DNA from: Malus domestica | Taxonomy: Eukaryota > Streptophyta > Magnoliopsida > Rosales > Rosaceae | Reading direction: 5' to 3' | Length of the DNA: 64,000 nucleotides | Assembly: GCF_042453785.1 (NCBI RefSeq) | Contig: NC_091668.1 | Span: 13,908,001-13,972,000, forward strand | In this document: in pieces, positions 22,806-35,202 of the stretch | Numbering within the stretch: position 1 is the first letter of the stretch | Layout of the letters: each line of letters opens with the position of its first letter | Notes under the pieces: generated by a model | The model's database searches: none | Told to the model about the DNA's origin: nothing | What the model saw: only the letters and a program-made list of their open reading frames with translations | Program-made: the position numbers and the translations under genes

Positions 22806-25800
22806 ATGGAAGCCAATGCAGGACTGGTGGCCGGCTCTTACAAGAGGAACGAGCTCGTTCGGATTCGCCACGATTCTGATAGCTCGGTAATTTGTGTTTA
22901 TGGAGTTACCCATTTCGATATTTTTTATTATTTATGTTGTTTGGAATGTGGGTTTTGGCTTTTGTGTATTGTGTGGATCTGGTGGGACTTAGATTTCAGT
23001 GAATTTTTGTGGGTTTTTTTTACTGAATCGGAAGTGGGTAGGTTTTGGAATTGGATTTTGAGTGATTGAGACTAGGGGGAGGGAATATTGCAGTCAAAGT
23101 TGGGGATTTGAGTTTGGATTGGTCGAAGCTTTGATTTTTTGTTGAAATTTGTTTGCTTTCTGAATAATTAGGGAATGGTAAATGTAATTTCAGTCAGATC
23201 TTAGAAATGTTTGATCTTTGATGTTTGTAGTTGGATTTGCCGACACTTGTTGACAATCCAATCTAATTACTATTAGCTTTGTAAGGATTGTTTTGTAGTT
23301 TGATGGTTATCTTATTTTTCGACAGTCAATCTAAGATTATGATGCTTCAACCTCTATTCTCGGTGATCGCAAAATCGCAGTTGAATTAAGCTCAAATCCA
23401 CTAAACAAAACTCCCCCAATGAAATATCAGCTTGATAACACGTCATCCCCGAGATCTGTTTTCATAACTCAACTGAGCTTTGAGCTGAACTGCTTGTTGT
23501 GCTTCGTGGTTTACGTTACAATGTCAGTTTAACTTATATTAACTTAACATTTCTTGAAATGAAATTCTATATTATTGATGGTTTAGACTTTGATCATGGT
23601 AATTGTGTGCATTCTTGAGTTTCATTATTTCAACATATTGCTTTTAAAACAGAACCTCTTAATTTGCTAAAAGCCTGAAATATCCGCATAAGTATCAGAT
23701 TCCTTGCTACTTTTAATGAATTGCCTTTTAACGACTTTGTACTTTGTCATATGTAATGCAGTCCAAACCCGTAAAGAATCTGAACGGGCAGATATGTCAG
23801 ATCTGTGGTGATACTGTTGGTCTTACAGCCACTGGTGATGTCTTTGTTGCCTGCAATGAGTGTGCCTTTCCAGTCTGTCGACCTTGTTATGAGTATGAGA
23901 GGAAAGATGGAAACCAGGCTTGCCCACAGTGCAAGACTAGATATAAAAGGCACAAAGGTTCACTTGCTTTTCTCATTATGTGAATAGAATTCCTACTGTT
24001 TTGACTTATAGATATAATTCTTGCAATGAATTTAACAAAAACTGATGTCCTTTAGGGAGTCCTCGAGTGGATGGAGATGACGATGAGGATGACATTGATG
24101 ATCTGGAGAATGAGTTCAATTATACACAAGGAACTAGCAATGCCAGGCGCCAGTGGCAAGGAGAAGATGCTGATCTCTCATCTTCCTCGAGACATGAATC
24201 TCAACAGCCGATTCCCCTTTTAACCAATGGGCAGTCGGTAAGTGATTAGCAATGGAACTTCTTCATATCTCTCATTTATCACTAAAAGATTAAAAATAAA
24301 AAATTCAAAACTCTCATGTTCATGGAGATGAGCTGATTGATTCTCTAGCTCTTCTTTTAATTTGATACTACAAGTAAATCTGTGAACGGAAGTGTTCCTA
24401 GCTCCTCATATCACTTGGGGTATTTCTATCTTTAGCTGAAATTACTGCTTGTAACTACGGCTATTATTGCAAGTCTTGTATGGTTGTGCATCTTGTTAAT
24501 CTTTGTTTTGCACTTATGCTCATAATTTCATTAGGTGTCTGGTGAGATTCCTTGTGCCACACCGGACAACCAGTCTGTGCGAACTACATCAGGTCCTTTG
24601 GATCCACGACAGCCAGGTACAAATTAATTACATTCATACAAATTTCCTCTGACAAATGGTTTGTTTGAATAGTTATTTAATTCTGCAATTTATTTTTACA
24701 GTTCCAGTGAGAATAGTGGACCCGTCAAAGGACTTGAATTCTTATGGGCTAGGAAATGTTGACTGGAAAGAAAGGGTTGAAGGCTGGAAACTCAAACAGG
24801 ACAAAAGTATGATGCAGATGACTAGTAGATACGCTGAAGGAAAGGGGGACATGGAAGGCACTGGTTCAAATGGTGAAGAACTCCAAATGTGAGCTTCTGG
24901 AGTAAAACTTTACTTAGAAAGCATTTTGCCTTTGCATTATAGAGAATGGGAATTAGAAGTGTTTCATATGATGTACATTTCCTTGATAACGACATTGTCC
25001 TTTTTCTTTTGTCTTCATCTCAGGGCTGATGATGCTAGACAACCTTTGAGTCGCATTGTGCCTATTTCTTCATCCCATTTGACACCTTACCGTGTTGTGA
25101 TCATACTCCGGCTAATTATTCTGGGTTTCTTCTTGCAATACCGTGCAACTCACCCAGTGAAAGATGCATATCCATTATGGTTAACATCAGTCATCTGTGA
25201 GATTTGGTTTGCTTTATCCTGGCTTCTGGATCAGTTTCCGAAATGGTTTCCCATTAACCGTGAGACCTATCTTGATAGGCTCACACTGAGGTTGGCCAAC
25301 TTCACACAATCTATAGTTGTTGAGGTTTTAAAATTTGTTTCATTATCATTTTTATTTGCCTTAACATAGTTTCCACCATGCAGGTATGATCGTGATGGGG
25401 AGCCATCCCAGTTAGCCCCCATAGATGTGTTCGTCAGTACAGTGGATCCCATGAAAGAGCCTCCTCTGGTTACGGCTAACACTGTTTTGTCCATACTTTC
25501 TGTGGATTACCCAGTGGACAAAGTCTCTTGCTATGTGTCTGATGATGGGTCCGCAATGCTAACATTTGAATCCCTTTCTGAAACTGCGGAGTTTGCTAGG
25601 AAGTGGGTGCCTTTTTGCAAGAAACACAACATTGAACCTAGAGCCCCTGAGTTTTATTTTGCCCAAAAGATTGATTACTTAAAGGACAAGATACAGCCTT
25701 CTTTCGTAAAAGAGCGTAGAGCAATGAAGGTGAGTGAATGCAAGTCCAATATGTTGCATGGGTTTCTAAAAAGAAGTTAATAAATGATTATTTCTTCTAT

Positions 25801-28800
25801 GACCATTTCAAACAGGAGGATTATTTCAATTTTTTGCAAATCTTGCCTGCTTTAAATAACATAATCCATCCTTTTAGTGGTGCCTTACTTTTAAAGCAAT
25901 ATAAATCCCTATCTGGTTTTCGGCTTTAAAACATCAATTGATCACCTCTATAGTTTGCATTATTTATCATTCAAACAAGACGATTACTTCAATTTTTTGA
26001 TAGGTAGACTCCGGATTATCAATTTCTTTGTTATCAAAACTTGAGTTTGACGCAAGTGCGCAAAAGGAAAATGAAAAATGGTGTTATGCTTTGGTAGTTA
26101 TTTCTGTAATCTGTTCAAATAGTTTAAAATTTGAAATCGTAAGACTGATTATACCTAGGAGAGTTAAGGGATGTTTAGAGAGCAGATTGTGGTAAACTTA
26201 CATACATATGTAGCACTATGAAGAGAGTCTAAATGCATATTGGTTTTGCCCACAGAGAGAGTATGAAGAATTCAAGGTTCGGATCAATGCCCTAGTTGCC
26301 AAGGCACAGAAGATGCCTGAAGAAGGTTGGACAATGCAGGATGGGACTCCATGGCCTGGGAACAACCCTAGAGACCATCCAGGAATGATCCAGGTACTTG
26401 CATTTTTATCTAGTGCTTTTGGGTTTCTACCTCCTCTTCTGTCTTTCATGCTAATTTAGTTTTCCATCATGTGGAAGAACAGGTCTTCTTAGGCCACAGT
26501 GGTGGCCTTGATACTGATGGCAATGAACTGCCTCGACTTGTTTATGTTTCTCGTGAGAAGCGACCTGGATTCCAGCATCACAAGAAAGCTGGAGCAATGA
26601 ATGCATTGGTTTGTTTCCCCTCAAATTAATTAAAATATAATTGTTTTTTTTTTCTTAGCAGTATGTTCAGTGGTTTGACTTGTTTGGAACTATATTTTGT
26701 CAACATTTCTGCTAAAGCTGGACAAATTCTAAATTGACCAGTTAGAACCCTCAATATTTCTTTGACCAAGTAAGGTCCTCAATGTTTTCTTTGCCAATTA
26801 GGATCCACAAAATTTCCTTGACCAGTTAGAATCCTCAATATTTCTTTGGCCAAGTAAGATCCTCAATACTTTTCTTTGCTAATTAGGATCCTCAAAATTT
26901 CCTTGACCAGTTAGAACTCTCAATGTTTCCTTAGCCTAGTAAGATCCTCATTATTTTCTTTGCCATTTAGGATCCTCAAAATTTCCTTGACCAGTTAGAA
27001 CCCTCAATGTTTCCTTGGCTAACTACACCATGACACATTTTATGGTACAAAATGTCATTGTCTCTTAAACAAGTGTTGTAAGATAAGATTGTTCCCTGAT
27101 GAATTGAAGTCGGTACCAAAACCATTTTGATTTTCTAACTTGGTTCACCATATGCCATGTAGATTCGAGTTTCAGCCGTTCTGACAAACGGTGCATATCT
27201 TTTAAACGTCGATTGTGATCACTACTTCAATAACAGTAAAGCTCTTAAGGAAGCCATGTGTTTCATGATGGACCCAGCTTATGGGAAGAAGACCTGCTAT
27301 GTCCAGTTCCCTCAGCGATTTGATGGCATTGATTTGCACGATAGATATGCCAATCGGAACATTGTCTTCTTTGATGTATGTGCTACTTGATTTATAACCA
27401 CCAATTAGTCAATTACTAATATCATTCTATGTGACAGTGTGGATACACTCTGGAAAATATATTCTTATTTCGTCTTACTTGCAGATCAACTTGAAAGGGC
27501 TGGATGGCATCCAGGGTCCAGTCTATGTGGGAACTGGTTGCTGTTTCAACAGACAAGCTCTGTATGGGTATGATCCGGTTTTGACCGAGGAAGATTTGCA
27601 GCCAAACATTATTGTCAAGAGTTGTTGTGGTTCAAGAAAGAAGAACAAGACTAGCAATAAGAAGTATATTGACAAGAAGAGGGCGGTCAAAAGAACAGAA
27701 TCCACCATTCCCATTTTCAATATGGAAGACATTGAGGAGGGTGTTGAAGGTAGATTCTTATATTATATTTTTTTCAAGTTCTTTTCTCCAAATATCTTGC
27801 CACGTACATTAATGTTGTAAGTTATTCATGAAAGTGCTTCCATCGCATGATCGCATCACATGTAACAAGGAAACTTTTAACAAGTTTGCTCATTTGACAA
27901 ACCTTAAAAAGAAAAAGAAAGAAAAAAATCATTCAGAGTGTTATTGACCAAAATTAACAGAAAACCAAAATGATGTTTGATGCATCCATGCTTTGCAAAT
28001 TTGACTGAGATAACTTAATCTTCTGCAGGTTATGATGATGAGAGGACTCTTCTTATGTCTCAGAAGAGCTTAGAGAAGCGTTTTGGTCAATCACCAGTTT
28101 TTATTGCAGCCACATTCATGGAACAAGGAGGCATTCCACCTACAACCAATCCTGCAACTCTTTTGAAGGAAGCCATACATGTTATTAGCTGTGGATATGA
28201 AGACAAGAGTGAATGGGGAAAAGAGGTCAGTATAGCAATATAGGTCCTAGCCTCCCTTATTCCGAAAATACTTAATGAATGAATTTGTGATTTTAAATTC
28301 ACAATAATTGACATTTTATTTTATCACCAGATTGGATGGATCTATGGCTCTGTGACTGAAGATATTTTAACTGGGTTTAAGATGCATGCTCGTGGTTGGA
28401 TATCAGTCTATTGCATGCCTCCCCGCCCAGCATTTAAAGGTTCTGCTCCCATCAATCTTTCTGATCGTTTGAACCAAGTGCTTCGATGGGCCTTGGGTTC
28501 CATTGAAATTCTGCTCAGCAGGCATTGTCCCATATGGTATGGCTACAATGGGAAGTTGAAGCTTTTGGAGAGACTTGCATACATCAATACCATCGTTTAC
28601 CCTCTCACATCCATACCACTGATTGCCTACTGTTTGCTTCCTGCCTTTTGCCTGCTCACAGAAAAGTTTATCATTCCTGAGGTAAGTACTGGTTCTGCAT
28701 TGTTCTTACTCAAAACAAACAAAAAAATACACTAGTTCTGCAACTTTTGAAAGAATTCATTAACATGATTCCTTGAAGTGTGCAAGGTTCGTCCCATCAA

Positions 28801-29502
28801 TGTGGGATTCATTCTCAACAGCACTGTCATGGGACCTTTCTTTAGGCTTTTCACACTCTAGATTATCATTCTGGGCAGTCACTAAATTTGTTGAATGTTT
28901 AATTGTTTATGCAGATAAGTAACTTTGCTAGCATGTGGTTCATTCTGCTCTTTGTTTCCATTATTGCAACCGGTATTCTTGAGCTAAGGTGGAGTGGAGT
29001 CAGTATTGATGACTGGTGGAGAAATGAACAGTTCTGGATCATTGGTGGAACATCAGCTCATCTCTTCGCTGTCTTCCAAGGTCTCCTGAAAGTTCTTGCT
29101 GGGATTGATACCAACTTCACTGTCACGTCAAAGTCATCTGATGAGGATGGGGATTTTGCTGAGCTCTACGTGTTCAAATGGACATCACTGCTCATCCCTC
29201 CAACCACGGTTCTTCTTGTGAACATAGTAGGTATTGTGGCTGGTGTTTCATATGCCATAAATAGCGGTTACCAATCTTGGGGTCCACTTTTTGGCAAACT
29301 GTTTTTCGCCTTATGGGTCGTAGCACATCTGTATCCATTCTTGAAGGGTCTGTTGGGTCGGCAAAATCGTACCCCTACAATTGTCATCGTGTGGTCTATC
29401 CTTCTTGCTTCAATATTTTCCTTGTTATGGGTGCGCATCGACCCATTCACTTCAGACAAAACAAAAGCTGCAACAAACGGTCAATGTGGCATCAACTGTT
29501 AG
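22806..29502 (+). CDS. CESA1: Cellulose synthase catalytic subunit, CESA1 type
   Basis: Fourteen exons (22806-22886, 23762-23957, 24056-24237, 24535-24616, 24702-24888, 25024-25290, 25384-25729, 26256-26393, 26483-26608, 27163-27375, 27485-27749, 28029-28225, 28331-28681, 28915-29502) join in frame to 1,072 residues; Arabidopsis CESA1 has about 1,081. The N-terminal RING-type zinc finger has its eight cysteines at 39, 42, 58, 61, 66, 69, 81 and 84. The glycosyltransferase core carries DDG (385-387), DCD (552-554), TED (769-771) and QVLRW (809-813). Two membrane spans lie near residues 265-310 and six more follow QVLRW. The N-terminus [20 protein letters not shown] marks the primary-wall CESA1 class. 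It makes beta-1,4-glucan from UDP-glucose at the plasma membrane, in rosettes with CESA3- and CESA6-type partners. About 13 residues expected between SGPL and DPRQP are absent (24598-24601). Confidence 0.97.
26734..27022. repeat. 84-85-bp minisatellite in CESA1 intron 9
   Basis: About 3.4 copies start at 26734, 26818, 26903 and 26987, each beginning ttgaccagttagaa. Each unit is itself three related 28-29-bp sub-repeats (accagttagaa-cctcaa, ccaagtaagatcctcaa, ccaattaggatcctcaaaat), so the array is two-level. Confidence 0.9.
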
Positions 29503-30454
29503 TTCGTTTCAAGGACTAATTTTTTGGAACTGGCATCTCTCTCCACGCCATCTGTGTGTATATACTATATACAAGAAATCAGGTAAATTCGTCTACTGAA
29601 CTTCTACGTATGGTCTCCACGTCCAGAAGGGAGTCGGGTGGAAGAACAATGAGAGAACGCCTTGTGTATCGGTTATGTTGCCCCGTTGTCAAGTATTTAT
29701 TGTTTGCTATTGAAATGTGTTTTCTTGAACTTTGATGATCTTGGTCATTGATGTGCAGTATTATTGTTATGGTTGTTGTCAAGAGGGAGGATACAAAAAG
29801 CTATTTATTTCATTACTTGGTCTGTATTTTTAGGACAAACTTTGTTTTGGTCGATGTATGCAAGCATTGTTACTACAATTGAAATACAGATTCTTTCATT
29901 AAACAAACAGCCTCTGTTACTAAGTTTATTTATTGAGCACATTTTCTATAATCTTACATCTACACTTATTTGGAGCCCATTTTTTATGCAATATGTTCAC
30001 ATGAATGATAATATGATGAAGCATGGGGAAAAACTTTGGTAGTACGACCTGACCAGTTGGACGAACGGATCCAAGCGAGTACTACGCAATACAATGTAAC
30101 AACTTCCATTGCACATGAATTCACTGCTTGTTGAGAATGATTTCACTAGCTGATTGATTGGGTTGCTTTACTCTAGTTTTTCTCGATCATACCATATTAC
30201 CATCATTCAAATAGCTAGAAAAAAAAAAATTGATACGATATTTTCCAAGGATATATATGTAGTTCACAAAAATGCGTGTGTCATGAACATCCTAATCGAT
30301 CAGTTTCAATCTTCTTCACCTAAATTGGATTCAGTTTTACTTGATTGCAGTAAATTGGACTGTGTTGAAGAACACCTCAAACTTGCAAACACAATAAATT
30401 CCAATCTAAACATGATCTTCTTATGCATCCAAGTTTGAATCTTTCGTTGTGCAA
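29503..30454. other. CESA1 3' UTR and flank
   Basis: Probable 3' UTR running to about 29950 (aataaa-like and T-rich signals), then AT-rich DNA with no recognisable gene. Confidence 0.45.
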
Positions 30455-30579
30455 GGGGTATGATATCCACATACCTTTTTAATTTTCGGTCGAATCATAT
30501 AAATTAAAGAAGATTAAAAGACAAAAATTAAGCAGGAGTGTTTGAGAAGTATAAATTGATGCGTGGATAACACACCCCA
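30455..30579. mobile_element. hAT-like MITE, copy 2, 8-bp TSD
   Basis: It begins ggggtatgatatccacatac and ends gtggataacacacccca. It is flanked by ttgtgcaa at 30447-30454 and 30580-30587. It is the same family as the element at 1702-1850, sharing the terminal gatatccaca and the internal aattttcggtcg/aatttttggtcg. Confidence 0.8.
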
Positions 30580-30833
30580 TTGTGCAATTAGATTAACAAT
30601 TAGTTCAAAGTTGAAAATCGCTTTTATTATTAAAACTTAAAAAGTAAGAAATTGGGAGGATAAAAATGTTATTTCAGCAAGATGAGATTACATGTCCCAC
30701 TTCAAACCAATTATGTATAATACGACAGCGTATTGACTTGCAGAAGCCACCAGAGAGAATTCGGAGGCACCGTTGAGACCAAATTAGGGTTTTGTCTTCT
30801 CTCTCAGCAGGACCAACCAAGAAGGAAGAAGCA

Positions 30834-32454
30834 ATGGAGGGTCTCGCAGAAGGAGTGAACAACTTGCGAATTACAGACGCATCATACAACAAGAAGAAGA
30901 ATCGCATCCAAGTCTCCAACACCAAAAAGCCCCTCTTCTTCTACGTCAATCTCGCCAAGGTAACAAAAACCAAATGTCCACCTTTCTCCTTTTGAGAAAC
31001 CCCATTATTTACAAAACCAGAAGCTACTGAGTTTTGAGTGATTCAGTGGTTTTATATCTGGATTTGCAGAGGTACATGCAGCACAACAATGAGGTGGAGC
31101 TCTCCGCTCTTGGAATGGGTATTGTTTTCTTCACCTTAGCCCGGTATTTTTTCTGGTTCGAGTGATTATTGGGTTGCAGATACTTTTGTCTTCGTTTTGC
31201 CTACTCTTTCTCCTCTCGCGAGTGTGGTTATGGATTAGAATCCTACTGCTGCCTAGGCATTGGCTTGTCCACAATTCTTTCTCGGCTATGTCAATTGTTG
31301 AATATGTTCGGTGTAATTGAGGTGAAGGCTTTGTGTCTTTTTTGTACTAACTACCATGGCTTCCCAATTTGTTGTATATCTACAGCTATTGCCACAGTTG
31401 TTACCATTGCTGAGATTCTGAAGAACAATGGATTGGCTTTGGAGAAGAGTATGATTCTTGCGCCTTCTCGATACTCTTTTTTTTCTTTTCTTTTTGTTAG
31501 ATATTTATTTTGTGGTAATTGTTACTCATGTATGTTTTAACTTGCTGTTGTTATATACAGGAATCATGACTTCTACAATTGACATGAGGGAAGATGCAGG
31601 AGGGCGGCCCATTCAAAAGGCAAAGGTACATTTTAATCATGTATTAGCTTTGAAACTTTCTGGTATCTGCATTGGCATTTCATTAACCTAAGTCGGCAGA
31701 ATGGGGACGTAATGCGCCAAAATTCAGGGTCCTTGAAACATTATTTGATGTTAACAACAAATCTTTCTTAGATGTTAGCAAGGTCTATGGGAACGTACTT
31801 CATCATTGTTTAACTGAAAATGGGGTTCATATTAGTCAAAAAGTGCTCATTGACGAAAATGAGGCACGTGCTTTTCAAAGTCTGCTTGTTTCTATATCTA
31901 TACAATTACTTGTGTCTGCATGATGGTCGGCCCATTCTTTGCGGGTCATGGTGTTTGAGTAATTTATAGGTGCTTCTATACCTGAACACTTAAGTGCCGG
32001 CGCCAAATAATCGGACTGTCCAGATAGCTTATTCAATTTAGTTGAATTGTTAGACCTTGAAAGCAAAATGTGGGTTTAGTTTTGTTGGATCATAAGTATT
32101 TGTTTTGGTTGTCTTTTTGTTCAAGTGCTTGTTTAACCAGGGTTGATTCTACAGGGTTGTTTTTCAATTTAGTTATAAGTTTCAGGGCTGGTTTGCTCAC
32201 TCTACACTTTCATTTTCTCATAACTTGGATGATGTAACGATTTATTTTGGACATCACAATGCATTACATTACTTTAGTTAAGTAATTTATTACTGTACCT
32301 TTGTCTTGGAGATTGATGATGGTATCATATGATTTTCTTTGTTATTTAGATTGAAATACTGCTTGGAAAGTCAGAGAAGTTCGACGAGATAATGGCTGCT
32401 GATGCTGATGCTGATGCAGCTGCTGCGGCCGAGGAAGGCATTGAGTATGAGTAG
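30834..32454 (+). CDS. Alba-domain nucleic-acid-binding protein (At2g34160-like)
   Basis: Five exons, 30834-30959, 31070-31118, 31386-31448, 31561-31625 and 32350-32454, give 135 residues, the usual length of this family. Residues about 23-110 form the Alba fold: KKNRIQVSNTKKPLFFYVNL, then a helix with ELSALGMAIATVVTIAEILK, and a strand with GRPIQKAKIEILLG. The tail is rich in Asp and Ala and ends EEGIEYE. Plant short Alba proteins bind RNA and DNA, and some act in R-loop control or mRNA handling; the exact role of this one is not known from sequence. An in-frame ATG 42 bp upstream (30792) could add 14 residues. The later start was chosen because it matches the family N-terminus (MEGLAEGVNN). 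Confidence 0.93.
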
Positions 32455-32890
32455 AGTTGAAATGTGTTGTTTCTGATATCTAGCTTGGTGCATGCACTAG
32501 TAGGTTTCTTTAAAACCAGTGGATGTCTTGACTTTTGTTACTAGATTCGTCTCTCTAGTGGCATTTTGTTTAGCTGCGATAAAATTTCTTTTAGGGATTG
32601 TTGTAGAAAAGCGTTATCTCTGCTACCAAAAGATTAAAATTTATTCCTAGGTTAATTATCTAAGCTAACATGTGTGTTAGGATGTTATGAATTTATTGCT
32701 TCTTTCTGCAGGAGCAAGGAATTAATTTAGCTTTCGCGATTTCAATGTAATGCACTGATGATAACACACTATTGGTCGGGAACTAAATCAAATGATATAA
32801 TCAATTTACGTGTTATAATACAAGTGAATGACGGGCTTATGCTTCAAGGTATTTTTGTACCACACAATAATTTCTTCCCTGGCAATAGGT
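32455..32890. other. Alba gene 3' UTR and flank
   Basis: Probable 3' UTR. No further gene is seen before the repeats that start at about 32925. Confidence 0.45.
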
Positions 32891-32925
32891 AATAAAATAT
32901 TAGTATTTTATTTATTTATAATAAA

Positions 32926-33290
32926 ATCCAAAAAGACAATTATTGGTGATGGATTTTCGATAAGATTTTTAATTGTTATTGTTGCATCACATGTCATTAT
33001 TCGAAAAGTTATAAAATAATACAAAATAATTTTATTTGTAATTTCGGATAAGATTTTTAATCGTTCTTGTTGCGCCACGTGTCATAAAATCAGAAAAGAC
33101 AATTATAGGTGATGGATTTCCGATAAGATTTTTAATCGTACTTGTTGCGACACATGTCATTATCTGAAAATACAATTATTGGTGATTGATTTCTGATAAT
33201 ATTATTAACCAATTACGTTGCGCCATGTGTCACAATCTTTTAGAATAGATTTCCATTAGATTTTTAACGAATGACGGCATGCCACGTAGC
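32926..33290. repeat. Irregular 60-90-bp tandem repeats
   Basis: About five units each contain a gataagatttttaat-like core (near 32959, 33047, 33122, 33194 and 33252), followed by tgttgcgccacgtgtca and, in some units, gacaattattggtgatgga. The array lies directly before the leader of the Harbinger transposase relic and may be its subterminal repeat region. Confidence 0.75.
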
Positions 33291-33523
33291 ATTATCTACA
33301 ACCTAATCCTTTCTGAATCCTCCATATAATCCACCATCTATCCTAACAAATCTCACCAATTGTCTCAAGATCTTTATCATTATTCATAGTTTTTGCTTCC
33401 TTTTTCACCAAAATCTCTCTCATTATTCATAGTTTCTGCTTCATTTTTACATTGTTTTCTTCTTTAAGGATGATGTGGGAAATCGATTAGCAAGTGGAAC
33501 AATTGTTTAACCAATCATAAGGA

Positions 33524-33936
33524 ATGTTCAATCTCCAGATGGCCCAAAATGAGAGGGAAGAGGATGAGGAGCGTAGAAGGAGAGATGACGAAGCAAGAAT
33601 GGGTAGAGCCTCACATTCCCGTCAAATCATCCAAGCTGTGGGTCAGATCTACAGGCCTTGCCATTCTGAAAATCTTGATAGAAGCAGGCAACGACGAGGT
33701 ACGGAACTCTTGGATGATTATTTTGTGTGCATTCCTTGATACGTACTTTATACGTCGTTTTACAATGGAACGACATTTGTGCTCATGACACCACCGAAAA
33801 ACCGGTGCAACATGAGCCATTAGAAAGGGATGGACGTTACAATGAATTGATCATTCAACGATATACTGCACTTCAAAGGCCATATATGCACAATGCCCCG
33901 CAAATTGATCTGATACAGTGGGAATTGATACAATAA
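33524..33936 (+). pseudogene. HARBI1-like transposase remnant
   Basis: The frames here contain RRGTELLDDYF, followed in a shifted frame by YFIRRFTMERHLC. These are the start of the plant HARBI1-type nuclease (usually ..DYF.....Y....FRRRFRM.R.LF). A tail with ERDGRYNELIIQRYTALQR ending at 33936 resembles the family C-terminus. Roughly 200 expected central residues, including the DDE catalytic region, are missing, and the frame is broken. It cannot be active. Confidence 0.6.
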
Positions 33937-34198
33937 ATTGGTGTGTTTTTTTTAGTTCATTTAGTGAGTTTTTTATTATTTGGTATGTTTATGTAATTTT
34001 ATTTGGTGTGTTTCAATGTCTTTTGAATAAACATTCCCACCGGTTGAATGATTTATTTTTGCTTTTGGTTTTGGTACCATACCAAGCTTGTGCTTGAAGT
34101 TGCTACACTATACGGGATAAGAAATAATTATAATGAAAGTAGGTAACAAATAAATAATACAAACAAATAATTATAACGAAAGTAGGTAACAAATAAAT

Positions 34199-34837
34199 TG
34201 TAACATCCCACATCGCCCAGGGGAGTGATCCTTAAATGTATATTCACATCCCTACCTAGCACGAGGCTTTTTGGGAGCTCACTGGCTTCGGGTTCCGTAG
34301 GAACTCCGAAGTTAAGCGAGAAGGATGCCAGAGCACTCCTAGGATGGGTGACCTACTGGGAAGTTGCTCGTGAATTCCCAAAAATAAAACCGTGAGGGAA
34401 TGGTAAGCCCAAAGCGGACAATATCGTGCTACGGTGGTGGAGCGGGCCCTGGAAGTGATCCGCCCCGAGCCGGGATGTGACAAATGATATTAGAGCCAAT
34501 TCCTGGTCGGAAGTGTGCCGACGAGGACGTCGGGCCCCTAAGGGGGGGTGGATTGTAACATCCCACATCGCCCAAGGGAGTGATCCTTAAATGTATATTC
34601 ACATCCCTACCTAGCACGAGGCCTTTAGGGAGCTCACTGGCTTCGGGTTCCGTAGGAACTCCGAAGTTAAGCGAGAAGAAGGCCAGAGCACTCCCTGGAT
34701 AGGTGACCCACTGGGAAGTTGCTCGTGAGTTTCCAAAAACAAAACCGTGAGGGAATGGTAAGCCCAAAGCGGACAATATCGTGCTACGGTGGTGGAGCGG
34801 GCTTGGGATGTGGTGCACCCTGAGTCGGGATGTGACA
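34199..34837. mobile_element. Complete Cassandra TRIM retrotransposon
   Basis: Two 284-bp LTRs (34199-34482 and 34554-34837) begin tgtaacatcccacatcgccc and end gggatgtgaca, with target duplication taaat at 34194-34198 and 34838-34842. The short internal part starts with a degenerate primer-binding site (atattagagcc, compare tggtatcagagcc for initiator tRNA-Met) and ends with a purine tract (aagggggggtgg). Each LTR carries a 5S-rRNA-like region (34270-34372 and 34624-34727) with aactccgaagttaagcg and ggatgggtgac, the Pol III box A and box C area. It has no protein, as is normal for TRIMs. Confidence 0.93.
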
Positions 34838-34904
34838 TAAATAATACAAACAAATAATTATAATGTAAATTTGGGTATAGTACAAACAAATAAATAATAT
34901 ATTG

Positions 34905-35202
34905 TTACCTGATTCGCGTAATTTTTCCCACTTCGAAGATTAGTATTAGTTTGTGCCAAGGCGTCTCTCCACGTACTAAAAGATTGGCTAAGTAATTTTC
35001 AACGACTGGACATCGATTCTTTGGTTCTTTTCCCACCCATTTTCTCAAGATAATTGGTATGAATAACTTCAACCCATTTTCTCCACATTTCTCGTAACTG
35101 CATCTCATTACCCGTAAGCAAACTATGAATAACTTCAACCCAACTACTACACAACACAACATCTTCAACAAGTGTCCAATTCGTACCTGTATTAGTAGTC
35201 AT
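34905..35202 (-). pseudogene. Harbinger ORF1 (Myb/SANT-like) remnant
   Basis: On the minus strand an ATG at 35202 opens MTTNTGTNWTLVEDVVLCSS WVEV-type sequence, the Myb/SANT-like N-terminus of plant Harbinger ORF1, followed by TGNEMQLREMW and KRTKESMSSRW. The frame shifts near 34999 and continues with VVENYLANLLVRGETPWHKL. It is a relic. Confidence 0.6.

Noticed and set aside
34270..34727. 5S rRNA gene cluster
   Set aside because: The 5S-like stretches lie at fixed positions inside 284-bp LTRs with a primer-binding site, purine tract and target duplication; they are Cassandra LTR components, diverged from true 5S.
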